Both the position numbers and the translations under genes were made by a program. Shown here piece by piece: positions 35,181 to 47,399 of a DNA stretch of 64,000 nt (position 1 is the stretch's first letter; the number at the start of each line of letters is the position of its first letter). The DNA comes from Turritopsis dohrnii (Eukaryota; Cnidaria; Hydrozoa; Anthoathecata; Oceaniidae): NCBI GenBank assembly GCA_027922465.2, contig BQMF02000327.1, forward strand, positions 434,001 to 498,000, written 5' to 3'. Under the pieces are notes generated by a model. That model had not been told where the DNA came from, made no database searches, and saw only the letters and a program-made list of their open reading frames with translations.

Positions 35181-36190
35181 GAGTATTAAAAAGGGGAACT
35201 AAACTCAAAAAATCAAAATTGATTTTTTATACCATTTCGAAGAATATTAAAAAGGATGAAAGTAGGTTTTTGAATTTTCAAAGAATCATTTTTCACTCCC
35301 GAGATATTGCCATTTAAAGTTTTTGCTCGAAACTTGATCTCCATGGCAACGTTACATCATAATGCTCAAAATGAAACTGCTGACATACAAATATGCAAAT
35401 AACTGAAGAAATATTAGTGATACACTGTTAGATTTTTATATGTGTAGTGGAAAACACCTATAGATATCAAATCATTAAAAATAGTTGTTGCCATAGTTAG
35501 CCTGGCTTGTTTCCAGGTCTCTTCTGTTTTTTGCTGAAAACCTATAAATGGAGATCTGCTCACGTAAAGATACGGAATTTTAGAAAATGGAGCAGTTTTC
35601 AACTGGACGTAAGTTAAAGCGAAATTCGCCATTGTAACAGTGTTGGATGCTGATATATAGCTTTGTCAGCAAAAAGTAATAGAGACCTGGAAACGAGCCA
35701 GAGTAGCAATGGCAATAAAGTTCTTTGCTTTTCTTTACAACTGCAGTTACTTAGCACTCTACGTGCAATCCAGTGGCGGATCTAGAAGTATGTCGAAATT
35801 TGTGTAGGAGAGTGTTAACAATCTAACCATAAAAGAAAAGCGTTCAAATAATCCCATTGGTAATATAAATTGAATTCACAAAATATGTTAATGCTCTCCT
35901 ACACAAATTTCGACATACCTCTAGATCCGCCATTGCAATCTCCTAACAATATATCATTAAAGGTATTCACATATTTATGTATCAGCAATATCTTCTTGAA
36001 CGTTGTGATGTCACGTTGCCGTGGAGATCATGTTTCGAAAAAAACCTTTAAACGGCAATATCTCAAGAGCGAAAAATGATTTTTTGAAAATACAAAAACT
36101 GACTTTCAGTATTTTCAAAGCTGTATCAAATAGTGCAAAAAAGTGAACTTGTGATTTTTTTAGTTTAGTTCTCCTTCAAATACTTTGGAG
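35181..36190. mobile_element. TIR element with AAGGGGAACTAAACT ends, carrying a nested MITE
   Basis: The left arm (about 35181-35365, AGTATTAAAAAGGGGAACTA...CTCCATGGCAACGTTACATC) is mirrored by the right arm (about 36005-36188, GATGTCACGTTGCCGTGGAG...AGTTTAGTTCTCC...AATACT). The inverted repeats are about 180 bp each. The centre holds a complete hAT-like MITE at 35771-35932. No ORF of note is present. The same terminal text, AAAGGGGAACTAAACTT, begins the coding element at 63611. The element lies in the intron of the large minus-strand gene. Confidence 0.7.
35771..35932. mobile_element. hAT-like MITE, palindromic
   Basis: The terminal repeats CAGTGGCGGATCTAGAAGTATG and CATACCTCTAGATCCGCCAT extend about 45 bp. 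Flanks GTGCAATC (35763-35770) and TTGCAATC (35933-35940) differ by one base and suggest an 8-bp target duplication, as in the hAT superfamily. The interior matches 4356-4494 and 63266-63430. Confidence 0.8.
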
Positions 36191-37632
36191 CTTCCAACCT
36201 CGACCGTGACCCCTTACTGGAAAACAGATGTAAGTGTGGCCAGTCACGTATAACAATACCTATCAATAGTAAATTAATTTTTCTTGCCTCAGTTTATAAT
36301 ACACGACAAGAACACCAGACTCCCGCGATTTTAACACTGATCTTGATTCATAAATAGCCAATAGCCCTCACGGATGAGATGGTTGATTTTGGAAAACTTC
36401 ATTTTTGAAGAAAATATCACATTTCATAAATTCAAAGTTCCTTATTTGCTTTGGTTTTTTTTGTTTTTTTGTTTTTTTTGGAAACTCACATTGTGTAAAG
36501 TATCTGGTATCTGTCAATAACAAGGTAGACAACAAGGTAGTCGGGCAAGGATGAATTCTTTTGGGATTTCGAACAAACAGGGAAGTGGTTGTGTCTTCTG
36601 AGTTGTTTTATAACTTTCTTTTTACCGTATTCTCCTATTTTGTAAATAGTCTTTTAACTTAACTTTTTTTTTAAATTTTACACATTGTATGTATGACACT
36701 GATGATGGCGTAAACCAAAAAACTTTTGTCAAAATAAAATAAAAACTGAATTGAATATCTGGTATCTGATTAGGAGCTTTTAGCAAAAAGCGATTATGGA
36801 AGACTTCAAAGACACCAAAACCAATAAAAAAAGTCATGAAAAAGTCTTTCTATTTTACGCCCAATCTAAATGCAATTACGAGATTCTCAAGTCATTATTG
36901 CAAAGTCGACTATTCATTACATTATGAAGGAAAATTTGATGTTGAATGAAACCATACTTTGTAGCCTTTGAAACATTTAATACTGGGACATGGGACATGG
37001 GACTATTAACTTTCTGGAGGAGAGTTAAGTTATTAAAGAGAAGAAAAGAAAAAGTGAAATTAATAAACAATAATTGAAACTGAAGAGAAACTTCCTGATA
37101 GTGTCCTCCTCTACAAAGTTTGACTATGGTTGTATCCATCTCTGAGGTATTTCAATTTCAATTTGAAGCGAAGAATAAGTAAAAGAAAATAAAACATGAA
37201 AGTTCCTACAAGAACGAGAACATGACTTTGCTTAGGGATTGTTCATAAATGACGCCAACCATATTTTTAAGATTTTTGAACCCCCACTCATTAAACATGC
37301 GTCAACTTCGCTTAATTAATGTTGAAGAAAAAAATCTTGAATGTCTAGAAAAACTTGAAGGATTAAACTTTACTTCGTGTTATCTTCATTCTCGAAAAAA
37401 AAAACATTTACTGAACATCACATAATATCGGATGTCGGATGATAATATCGGACGATGGGGAAACAAAATGAGAAACAGCTTCTTTAAGTTTCCCTAATCA
37501 CTGTGTTTGTAGATTGTTCTTTCATTCAAGGAATAAATTATGAATTTTTGTAATGAATTGACGCAGAACTCTTATATGTAATTACGCCATTTATCTTTAA
37601 TGCTTAATAAATTGAAAATGAAAAATTCATAC

Positions 37633-37666
37633 TTGCAAAAATAAGATACAGTATGCTGAAATACAT
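37633..37666 (-). CDS. Signal-peptide exon of the large beta-helix gene
   Basis: On the minus strand the ATG at 37666 gives MYFSILYLIFA and then one base before a GT donor (GCAA|GTATGA; GT at 37632-37631). Joined to the exon beginning at 34869, the reading becomes MYFSILYLIFATMNLVKGDR, a good signal peptide running straight into the ectodomain. The two pieces sum to 4899 nt, a multiple of three. The intron (34870-37632, about 2.76 kb) holds several transposon copies. A leader exon at this distance is inferred from frame and splice signals; no transcript was examined. Confidence 0.6.
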
Positions 37667-37669
37667 CCC

Positions 37670-40600
37670 TCCTGATTCCTCGTTCTTCAGTTGCAAATAA
37701 ATTCCAATTGACAAGAAAACATATTCACAACTCTCGCAATAACTGCTGAATATTATCAGTATCATTGCTGTCAACACAGGCTTATTACTATCAACAAAAC
37801 ATGAAAATAGAAAACAATTGCTACTAATTGAATTAAATTAAATCAAATTAAAACATATGATTAGGAAAGATGTTTTTTTTTCTTAATAGGCTCAATTAAT
37901 TATGATGAATATGCTCATATCTATGTTACATGTGCAATATTACTCAGACGATATGTCATTTAAACACATAGAAGTACACAATCTTTTTTATAAGAGTATG
38001 TTCATGTGTCAAATTGCAACCATTACATTTAAACGGTGAAAACACTTACAAATATGTTTCAACAAACGAGGCTAAGCCCGAGCTTTACCCAGTAAAGAAA
38101 AGAAAACTAACCCAGGCATATTTCACAAGGTTTACACCATAAAGTCTAAAGGTTTCAATTTGACACACGAACCATATGTAAGAATTACATAAACTAGCTT
38201 ATGATTCTTAACAATTCTTAAAATGTGAGCCTGAAGAATTCTTCAGAGATTTTTCAATATTTCTGGGGAAAAAACAGTGTACAATGAAGCTGAACGTGGC
38301 ATATTAGGTATAAACTGCAACAGTAAAAGAGGGAGGAAACATGGAAATATGGAAAACAATATTCATTTTGAACTATTCTTAACAAAAGAGCATTATTTAC
38401 CACCACTATATGTTATTTAAGCCTTTCTGATCTTCCTGAGATTTCTTATCACACTTTCAGCCTAACGGTTATTCTTAGAATATTCTTAAATTTTGACGAT
38501 TTTGAGCCTTGCGAAGAATTATGATAAAAACAACTGTGTAACTGTAACAATCAATTCCACTAAACAACTACGAAAGTAATTGCCGCTATCAGAGATAGCT
38601 CACATTGGTTATGATCTCACAACAGCCTACCCTTTTTTTAAAAATTTGCAGCTTACCCTTTTGAATTTTCTAACACATGTAGATACCTTTGATTTGTAAG
38701 CAGGTGTAAGTAAACAATGATCATCCCAAATTCCCCTTTGGGCGATTTTAAGCCTCGTGATTCTTATAAAAAGAATCCTTAGAAAAAAACAGTGTAAGAC
38801 GGTATTCTGTTTTCATTTATTTCAACATTGTGAATCAGCTTGATATCGGACCTCAGACGCAATACATCACATCGATTAAACTGATATATCCTTCTTATCT
38901 AACTGTCCAAATAAGCTCTTTTCCATATCTATTCCGGTTCGGTAAAATACACAATTGATATTTCTTAAAATCGTGAAAACGAGGTTTATTATGAACTTTT
39001 TATATATTTCCCCATAGGGCGAAATATATGTTAAAAACGGCAGTTTCCTTCATCATCATCATCTTCTCCGTTCACTTTTATAGCCGCGGTTCAGTATTAA
39101 AGTTTGGCCTAGCTAAGGTAGTAAAAATAGAGGCTAGTCTTCAGCGAAGTAGTACGCCATGTTTTTTTTCAGACAGTGCAGTGCAGATGCAGTGCCAATG
39201 GAAAATGTTTGTTTTCTGCTAGCTTTTACGATCATTCAAGATATAAAGCATTAAATGATGGCAATAAATGTTTTTAGTTCATTGTTGTCCTAAAGTGTTC
39301 TGTATATATATTTTGAATGAACATGTGAAAAGTAGAAAAAAAGTTATATCAAATGTTACCGATGTTTTGTTTTTGTTGATGGCAACAACTGTGTTACCTT
39401 GATTGGTTATTAATTTCTGGGAACAATAAAGGATTGAAGCTGTGCTTTAGAGGAAAGGCGAAAGTTCATCATTATTAAAAGGCAGGCTGAAGACTCATTT
39501 TTATTTTATATATATACATCATGATTTGATAATAACGTATACATACACCACAACCATTAATGGAAACCTTTTATGGGAGAACAGTCAGTTAGATATCGTT
39601 TTAGACATTCAATTAGATTGACTTGTAGTAGCTTATTTCGTTATAAAAAATGATTGTGTAGAAAACACATTTTTACAAACTCTAAGTGTGTTTATTCAAT
39701 GAAATTGAACTGGCAAAAGAATTTTGGAAAGTTAAAAACACAACATACACATCACAAAAAATCTGAAACATCCGTGAATCTTCAATCTCCGACGGAACAT
39801 TGATAAAATATCTCACATTCTCACATTATGGGCACCAAAGGTAACAGACGCTGGGTTTGGCTTTGGGCTATAGTTTATAGAGTGAAGAGGTAAAATAGCC
39901 TTAAAATAGTGTTTAAACAAAATTTCGGGAACGCTCAATGTTCTTAAATTATTTCCTGCGGATTCTTAAATTAAAAATTTTTATTAAATTTTCTCTAAAG
40001 CTCTATGTAAAAATGTGGGGTTTTTTTCAGACCATTCTTCTGAAATACTACAGCTACAAGTAAAACTAAAAACAATGAAGGAATAACGGTATGAAGGTTT
40101 GGTGCTATCGAATATTCATTTTCTATTAAGTATGACTGATTTCATATTCAATCGGGAGCCGCTTGATATTACACGCTTTTTGTTTTATGAGAATGGTGTT
40201 TTTTCGTTTCACGATGATTTAGTCAAAATTATCCTAATATATTCTTAAGACCATTTTAAGGTCGTACCTAACTGACATCAATACTTACAAAAAATATAGC
40301 ACCTGCAGCAATTGAAAGCCACGTGAGAAAATGTTTACATTGATAAATACAAAACAAATAGCACCTACATATAAAACAAAATAAATTCAGACAAAATTAA
40401 TTATGAGCTCACAAAATCTTAAGATGGCAATATTCGTAAGACATTCTTAACTTTTTGGCCAATTTCATCTTGAACATTCTTATAAAGTGTATACTGATAA
40501 ACAAACAAGAGCCGGACAGCGCAAAATGGTAGCAGCAATTGTACTAAGTTATGAAAAGTTACTACAAAGTTTTTTGAGGCTTGTGTTTTTTTTTATTTCT

Positions 40601-41120
40601 CACTGGTGGAAAACAGAAATAAACGATAAATATGTTAAAATGATAAGTTAGTGTAAAAAGAGTCTCATCATTTTTATAAGAAAATTTTTAGTCCATGTAC
40701 ACACGTTTCGAAAAAAAAATATGTTTTTAATTATAATTTCATGAAACTATAATTTACTTATAATTTACTAAAACTTATAAGTTACTAACAAGAAAAACAA
40801 TGTATAACCAAATTTTAAGTATCAATGTATTTTCAGTTAGCATAAATAACTAAAACCATTTTTATGCAGACCTATTTGATAAATATTCATTCTTTAATGA
40901 ATTACTTCATATAATATCAAAGAAAACTTCCTTTTTATTGTTTTATAAAAAGCTGTCGAAGGCTGCGTTTCTTCACTAGAATTTACATTGCGTTGTAAGC
41001 CGAGTCTCGCAGGCTCTAAATCGCAGACTAATTGTAGTTTCGGGCAGAGTAGTAGTAGGAGTCCTAAGGTGTTTTAATACGGTATTCGCTTTCGCTGCTA
41101 CCGTAAAAAGTGTGTACTTA
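37670..41120. other. Repeat-derived region without recognisable genes
   Basis: Words such as ATTCTTAA, TTCTTATAA and AACAGTGTA recur through 38180-40500 and resemble the 15.8-18.2 kb region. The segment 38997-39560 is the inverted partner of 16500-17065. No coding region is supported; the 64-codon frame at 39028 lies inside the repeat. Confidence 0.4.
38997..39560 (-). repeat. Inverted partner of the repeat at 16500-17065
   Basis: It begins TTTCCCCATAGGGCGAAATATATGTTA and continues in the order described for 16500-17065, with point differences and small indels. CATCAT and ATATAT microsatellite-like runs differ between the copies. Confidence 0.65.
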
Positions 41121-42345
41121 CAAATTTTCCTGAAGTTGATGGAAACATTTCAAAATCATTTAAACACATCAGTAAATAAATTGATTCATGTCGTTTCAGC
41201 TGAATTTTCTATATCTCTTTAGCATTTTATTGACAAAATGACTTATATTTTGGGCCCAGGGGTTGCTGATAAGCCTCAGATGATAGGTTAAAACCACTGT
41301 GTATGAAGTTTATTCTTGTATGGAATAGATTTCATCGAATACCATTTTTTCTTCTTGTTGGGAAGTGTTGGCGAACTGAATGGTTTTGCTGCATTAGTGA
41401 TCATTAGGTTATCAAATGAAGGTTAAGAAACAATAACAAATGAGGACTCTTAATATCAAAACATACAGAATCTGAAAGTATGGAAAGTGTTAAAATTAAA
41501 GTTGATATTTGATACCAAATATTGCCTAATGAAGCAAGTATCTGCTTATTTATTTCAAAAAACCAATCAAGACGTCCGAAAAAGAATGAGAAATTGTTAT
41601 TAGCCGTACTGTTTCACTTGACAAAAATGATTACTTGTATATACAATCAGTCACAAGTAGAACTTGAAATTTCTGCGCAAAAGCTATGATAACCAGTCAC
41701 TTGTAAACAACAACTGGCACGACAGCTTGGTGTATTCAGGTAATACTGGAAATATAATGTTCTCAGTTTCAAACAGTGCATGAACAATGGCGTTTTTCAG
41801 CAATAACATGTGTTTTTCGGTCACTTGTGAGACTATATGTCCGAAGTTAAAAATGAATGATCCGATATTTAGAAGAAAGGTTATCATTATCATTGTTGAA
41901 CGTATAACGCACGATGTTTAGCACGTGAGGCAGGACCAGCATAGCTACATACCATCCCAGAAGATGTCCTAGCAGTTTTCACTTATTTGTGACGTTGTTC
42001 AGAAAACAGACAGCCACGTGCGGCCAGTCATACGTCAATCAGACGTACTAAAAGTAGCATTTTCCCTTAAATTAGTTCAATTAATAAATGTTATTGAGTT
42101 CGGGCCTGGACAACAATGTAATGGATCAACAGCCTGGAATAAGGAGGACTATCGAAATTTTAGCAGAATTAACTTATCGACAGATATAGTATGGAGGCCA
42201 ACTTTGTTCTTATACAACGATGCTTCCTCTTAGAATTCGCACAGATAAAATTTAAGTAATCGATTCATAATTCAGTTCACTTCTTAAAGCCTAATCTTCA
42301 CCAGGTGGAAAATGTCGCTGTAACAAATCTATAATCTCATTGGTC
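41120..42345 (+). repeat. Segmental duplication copy 1 (partner 51430-52650)
   Basis: Text from CTGAAGTTGATGGAAACATTTC and TCATGTCGTTTCAGCTGAATTTTCTATATC through AAGTGTTGGCGAACTGAATGG to the channel-gene exons and TCTCATTGG beyond matches 51430-52650 in the same order and orientation, about 10.3 kb away. The copies differ by substitutions and several indels. Confidence 0.85.
41589..42233 (+). pseudogene. Cys-loop ligand-gated channel fragment, copy 1 (broken)
   Basis: Two exon-like parts are visible. Part 1 (about 41589-41739) carries a signal-peptide-like run (EKLLLAVLFHL) but is frameshifted before YDNQSLVNNNWHDSLVYS, which ends at a CAG|GTAATA donor. Part 2 (from 41962) reads HVRPVIRQSDVLKVAFSLKL then TAWNKEDYRN and IVWRPTLFLYNDA. 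This is the N-terminal ligand-binding region of nicotinic-type channels, where the family has vRP...dvl.V...L.l.qi, W...L.Wn..dy and iW.Pdi.LyN. An internal stretch around the W-x-D-W segment is deleted relative to copy 2, and a TAG follows LYNDASS. No Cys-loop or transmembrane exons follow. Confidence 0.65.
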
Positions 42346-42649
42346 GAAACCCCGAAAGATGGCCCCTCATACAGGTCAGTAAATACAGAATAGCGGGCGT
42401 TCTTATTGAGAATAATGTCCTTAGAGGAGAATTTTTGTATTTTATAGGATTGTATGCGTACAAAAATGGCGTCTGACGACAGTTAATGCTCGCGAATGTT
42501 TTTGTAAAAGGCACGAAAAATTGTGGGACTTTCGTGACTTTTTGTACTCAAGACTTTATGTCTTTTAATGTATTTACACCAGGTAAGTATCTGGAAAATG
42601 TCTCAGTTAAACTTTAAATCTACTCTTGGGAACTTAATTGTGATTTTAT

Positions 42650-43650
42650 TAACTTTTCTAAAAAAAATTTAAGGACAGTATGGCATGGAAGTAAAATTAT
42701 ATGTTGCTTATCTCAAAAAAATCAGTTTTGCAATATTTACATGGTTCAATTGAAAATTCTATAGGCTTTCTTATGGTACCACTTTCATCATATTCTGTGT
42801 TCTAAATATAGAAGGAACTTGATTTTTTTCATTTTAGACAAACACTTTTATGGACTATACCAGAGAAGTAATGAACACTTGATTCTAAGCTTTAAGAAGT
42901 AGGACTCAAATCCAGTCAAAAGAATCTTCTTCAGGACTATCTTACGGGATCTTACGGGATCTTACTAGCACTACGATCCTGACTCAAGAACCCAAGAGCA
43001 TTACTCAAGAACTTTTCAGGATGAAAGATCAAAGTATTTGGGGAATTTACTCAGGATCCTGCTGGACTGAAAAATCATGACATTTGATAACCTCAGTTCT
43101 TGTTGCTCAGTTCTTCATCGAAGGCAATCAGAAGATATACAAATTTAATTAATTTTTTTACAAACTTAAATTTATTATATAAAAATAATATTTTTAATGG
43201 AGATAAAATATAAATTTGAAAATTTACATTTTTGATTTCTTATCATTCATTGAAATTGGGGCTATGCCTGGTCTATAAACTGTGAAGTTGTTCCCAACTA
43301 CTTAAAATTTGCTTTGAAATTTCATTATTCCAGTTTAGTGTGAGAAGTCATTTGTACTTATATCAGTTCTATCATCATCGAGAAGTTCATTACAATACAT
43401 CAAGAATATTTTATTACTGTTCGTTTTCCTAATTGCAAACGATATTTCTTTATCATGAATGCAATTCAAAGAGATTTCCACATAATAGCAAGATTACACA
43501 GAAAGAAATTCCAGATACTGGGCTTTCAATTTTTTAACATCTATTAGAATGTTTCTGAAAATTGTTTGTCAAAAACCACCGTAACACAACAATATGAAGT
43601 TTCTCAAAGTTACTCTCTCTTCATTTTTCCTTTGTGCAACAGAAGTAGTA
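42650..43650. other. No gene recognised
   Basis: AT-rich sequence between the channel fragment and the foldback element. A short tandem echo (ATCTTACGGG twice, about 42943-42962) is present. Nothing else is supported. Confidence 0.35.
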
Positions 43651-43959
43651 GTTAGTAAATGTCGCAAAATTGCCAGTAAGTGTCGCAATTCAACAGTAAG
43701 TGTCGCAAAATCGCCAGTAAGTGTCGCAACAGTAAATGTCGCAAAAAAATTAAAAATCAATAGTAAATGTCGCAAACTTACTGGCAATTTTGCAACATTT
43801 ACTACCGTGGCCCATTAGTGACATCTAGATCAATTTTATTCCATCAAATACAATTTATTATTGAGTTAACATTATCGCATTTTATCTGCCTATGTCACCT
43901 TTCTCGATCAAAAACATATCGACCCCATTAGAAAATATTTACTTAAATTATCACGTCCT

Positions 43960-44650
43960 TTTGAGTTAACTGTCCATTTCGTTTATTATCATGTTTTTCC
44001 CGAACTAACTGTCCCTTATGTAATCATTAACGCGCTTTTCCCGAACTAACTGTCTATTACGTAACTATTAACGTGCCTTTCCCGAACAAACTGGCCACTG
44101 TGTAATCATTATCGCGCCTTTCCCGAACTAACTGGCCATTATATTATCTTGACATCGCTCCCAAGTTAACTGTCCATTTCTTAAGAATTATCACGCCTTT
44201 TTAAACTAACTGTCCATTTCGTATATTATCGCGCCTTTCCCGAATTAACTGTCCATTACGTAATAATTAACGCGCCTTTCCCGAACTAACTGTCCATTAC
44301 GTAATTATTAACGCCCCTTTCCCGAACTAACTGGCCATTACGTAATAATTAACGCGCTTTTCCCGAACTAACTGTCAATTACGTAACTATTAACGTGCCT
44401 TTCCCGAACTAACTGGCCACTGTGTAATCATTATCGCGCCTTTCCCGAACTAACTGGCCATTATATTACCTTGACATCGCTCCCAAATTAACTGTCCATT
44501 TCTTAAGAATTATCACGCCTTTTTAAACTAACTGTCCATTTTGTATATTATCGCGCCTTTCCCGAATTAACTGTCCATTACGTAATAATTAACGTGCCTT
44601 TCCCGAACTAACTGTCCATTACGTAATTATTAACGCCCCTTTCCCGAAAC
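43960..44650 (+). repeat. Subterminal array of ~41-bp repeats (left arm)
   Basis: The unit is CCCGAACTAACTGTCCATTA plus CGTAATTATTAACGCGCCTTT, about 41 bp and roughly 16 copies with variants. A higher-order duplication of about 325-330 bp is visible: a segment with TTGACATCGCTCCCAA then TTCTTAAGAATTATCACGCC appears at about 44150 and again at about 44475. Confidence 0.9.
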
Positions 44651-44850
44651 AACTCTACCGTAATTAAATGTTTACTTTAATTCACATGTCTGTGGAATTT
44701 CATCAGCAATGTTCAGTAATCCACAATCACAGCAAAGCGGTAGTGCTTACAGGAAGATAAATGGTATTAGACTCGTTTCCTATTTTGTATTGAAGTGGTG
44801 GGGCTTAGAAGAGAGAGTGCAGTATGAGTGATATATAGATATAAGGATAT

Positions 44851-45901
44851 ATGGGAGATTCAAGAGAAGACATTATTTCTCGTTATTTTCATTTAGATTA
44901 CAGCTACAATGAGATTTTATGCACTCTGCAAGAACTGCATGGAATAAAGATATGTAAACGTCAGTTACACAGAATATTGCGACAGCAGAAGTTGTACCGA
45001 AGAAAGGAAAAAAGCTGTATTGACGATATTTTGATTGAAGTGAGTAATGAGATAATAAATGGAGCTGGACGATACTTTGGCTATCGTAACATGCACCAAA
45101 AGATAAGAAGTTTAGGGCATACTGTTGATCGTGAAACTGTAAGAATAGCTATTAAGGCTTCAGATCCAGATGGGGTATCGATGAGAACAGCTAGACGATT
45201 AGTGCGACGAAAATACTTTGCTAGAGGGCCAAACTATCTGTGGCATCTGGATGGCTATGATAAATTGAAACCATTTGGATTTGCCATACATGGTGCCATA
45301 GATGGTTACAGTCGTAGAGTGTTATGGCTTCGTGTTTTTAAAACTAACAATGACCCAACGGTAGTAGCATCCTGTTATTTGCGATGTATTGGACAGCAAA
45401 ATATTGTTCCAAGGTGCGTTCGAACTGATAGAGGGTCAAAAAACATTATTATTGCTGGTGTACAGCGATATCTGCGACGATATGGAACAGATCAAATGGC
45501 AGGACACTTAAGTTTTTTGTTTGGTACTTCAACTGGTAACCAAAGGATTGAGTCATAGTGGTCTTTATTCAAACGTATTTGTTCAGGATGGTGGATAAAT
45601 ATGTTTAAAGATTTAGTTGATTTGGGAATTTATGATCCAGACGTTTCATTTCACGTTGAATGTGCAAGGTTTTGCTTCATGCCTATTCTGCAGAATGAAC
45701 TTGACGAGACAGTTTTACTATGGAACAATCATAGGATAAGAAAAGTTAGAAATTCTGACGCTCCATCTATATTTTTCCCCCAGAGTGACTAATGTACCGG
45801 AATGTGGTTACGCTTTGAACAACAGAGACCTGAACATTGCATTACAAATGATAGAAGATCCAAATGCGCTGCCATGTACGCAAGAAATGAATGAATTATA
45901 A
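44851..45901 (+). pseudogene. DDE integrase-like protein with nonsense codon and frameshift
   Basis: The frame opens at the ATG at 44851 (MGDSREDIISRYFHLDYSYN). An N-terminal helix-turn-helix-like region (EILCTLQELHGIKICKRQLH) is followed by an integrase catalytic core: D134 in WHLDGYD, D193 in RTDRGS and E234 in NQRIES, spaced 58 and 40 residues, as expected for a retroviral-type DDE integrase. A TAG at 45556-45558 directly after the catalytic Glu interrupts the same frame, which resumes WSLFKRICSGWWINMFKDLV. Near 45775-45790 a frameshift moves the rest (VPECGYALNNRDLNIALQMI, then a stop at 45899-45901) to another frame. The protein belongs to a multicopy integrase family common in cnidarians and fishes. 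It would mobilise the surrounding element but is inactive here. Confidence 0.75.
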
Positions 45902-46714
45902 TGCAAGTGATTGATGACAAGAAATAATTTAGCCTTTCCGAAAAATCCAAAGGGCGCCAAAGATTTATTTATGGCATTGATTCAAGAAATAGATAATTTT
46001 GTATAGTTCTTAGGAATTCATTTTATAAGAATTACACTATCCTTTTTAACTGCAATGGGTTTTTTTCTAACAAAGTCATAGTTTTGTATGTTTGAACAAG
46101 ATGTTTGGTGACATTACAGTATATTTAACTGAGAATCTCTCCTCACAATAAGCTGTAATAATATGATCACCACTTCACAACTAGTTTCAAAACATAGATC
46201 TTCGTTATGAATGAATGAAACATTTATTTGGCTAAGGAGTCTATGTTTAATTATCTATTCATACATAAGTAAACATGCTGAACCTTTGGTTGAAAATTGT
46301 CAAAAAAATAAATACAAAAATGTTGAGCTATTATGTTTGTTAAAGTTTGAAAAATTTAAAAAATATTGATAGAGAACCGAACATTAATGATTTGAAACAA
46401 GAATTTGTGTTTTAATATTATGATAGACTTAAAAGTCATGTAGAAAGACCTTACAACTAGTAGCCGGAGTTATTATTTTTCATCACTTCACTTGTTGTTT
46501 TGGAGTTAAAGTTTCATTAAACTCTTTGTTTTCCTCGTAGTTGATGAAAATTGGTTGCTTTAGGTGTTTTTGATTATTTCGTAATTATGATATCGCTTTT
46601 AACTTTGCACAAGTCACACGCAGTTCCAGAAACAAACTAAATTGACTCATTTTTCCGACACTTCTCGCTGCCATCTTTCCATCTTTTCAAGCGCTGATTT
46701 TCCCGCCATCAGCG
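45902..46714. other. Non-coding interior of the foldback element
   Basis: AT-rich sequence between the integrase pseudogene and the right repeat array, without repeats or motifs I can name. Confidence 0.4.
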
Positions 46715-47215
46715 ATTTGTTCCACAAAGGCGCGTTAATAATTACGCAATAGACAGCTAGTTCGGGAAAGGCGCGTTAATGATTATATAGTGGACAGTTA
46801 GTTCGGGAAAAGGCGCGATAATAATTACATAATGGCCAGTTAGTTCGGGAAAGGCGCGATAATAAACGAAATGGCCAGTTAGTTCGGGAAAGGCGCGTTA
46901 ATAATTGCGTAATGGACAGTTAATTCGGGAAAGGCACGTTAATTATTACGTAATGGACAGTTAATTCGGGAAAGGCGCGATAATATACGAAATGGACAGT
47001 TAGTTTAAAAAGGCGTGATAGTTCTTAAGAAATGGACAGTTAATTTGGGAGCGATGTCAAGATAATATAATGGCCAGTTAGTTCGGGAAAGGCGCGATAA
47101 TGATTACACAGTGGCCAGTTTGTTCGGGAAAGGCACGTTAATAGTTACGTAATGGACAATTAGTTCGGGAAAGGCGCGATAATATACGAAATGGACAGTT
47201 AACTCAAAAGGACGT
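46715..47215 (-). repeat. Subterminal array of ~41-bp repeats (right arm, inverted)
   Basis: This is the reverse complement of the left array: AGTTCGGGAAAGGCGCGTTA plus ATAATTACGTAATGGACAGTT units, about 12 copies. It includes the diagnostic TTCTTAAGAAATGG and GGGAGCGATGTCAAG variants once each, so the higher-order duplication of the left arm is absent here. Confidence 0.9.
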
Positions 47216-47399
47216 GATAATTTAAGTAAATATTTTCTTGTAATGGAAGGATTAAATAGTGACATAGGCAGATAAAACGTGATAATGTGAACTCAATAAT
47301 AAAGTGTAGTTGATGGAATAAAATGTCACTAATGAGCCACGGTAATTTACTGTCGTTTGCGACATTTACTGGCGATTGCGACATTTATTGGCAGTACAA

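Larger units (their letters stand above)
43653..47394 (+). mobile_element. Foldback-type DNA transposon with tandem-repeat inverted ends and an integrase gene
   Basis: The ends are built from tandem AGTAAATGTCGCAAAA units (43653-43800; inverted at 47350-47394). Further in are matched unique arms: AATTATCACGTCCTTTTGAG on the left, and CTCAAAAGGACGTGATAATT on the right at 47203-47222. Next come arrays of about 41-bp repeats (43960-44650 and, inverted, 46715-47215). A broken integrase-type ORF lies in the middle (44851-45901). Long inverted ends made of tandem repeats recall foldback/TU-type elements. The target duplication was not determined. Confidence 0.8.

Noticed and set aside
41684..41893. 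Minus-strand 69-aa frame conserved at 51977-52174
   Set aside because: It is antisense to and overlaps the channel-gene duplication. Conservation is explained by the duplicated DNA, and no family motif is seen.
43569..43818. Overlapping 72- and 74-aa ORFs on both strands
   Set aside because: Both are products of the tandem AGTAAATGTCGCAAAA terminal repeats of the foldback element.
43960..44650. Regular ~41-bp repeat array resembling a CRISPR array
   Set aside because: There are no unique spacers: whole units are repeated, a mirror-image array lies at 46715-47215, and the context is an animal transposon.
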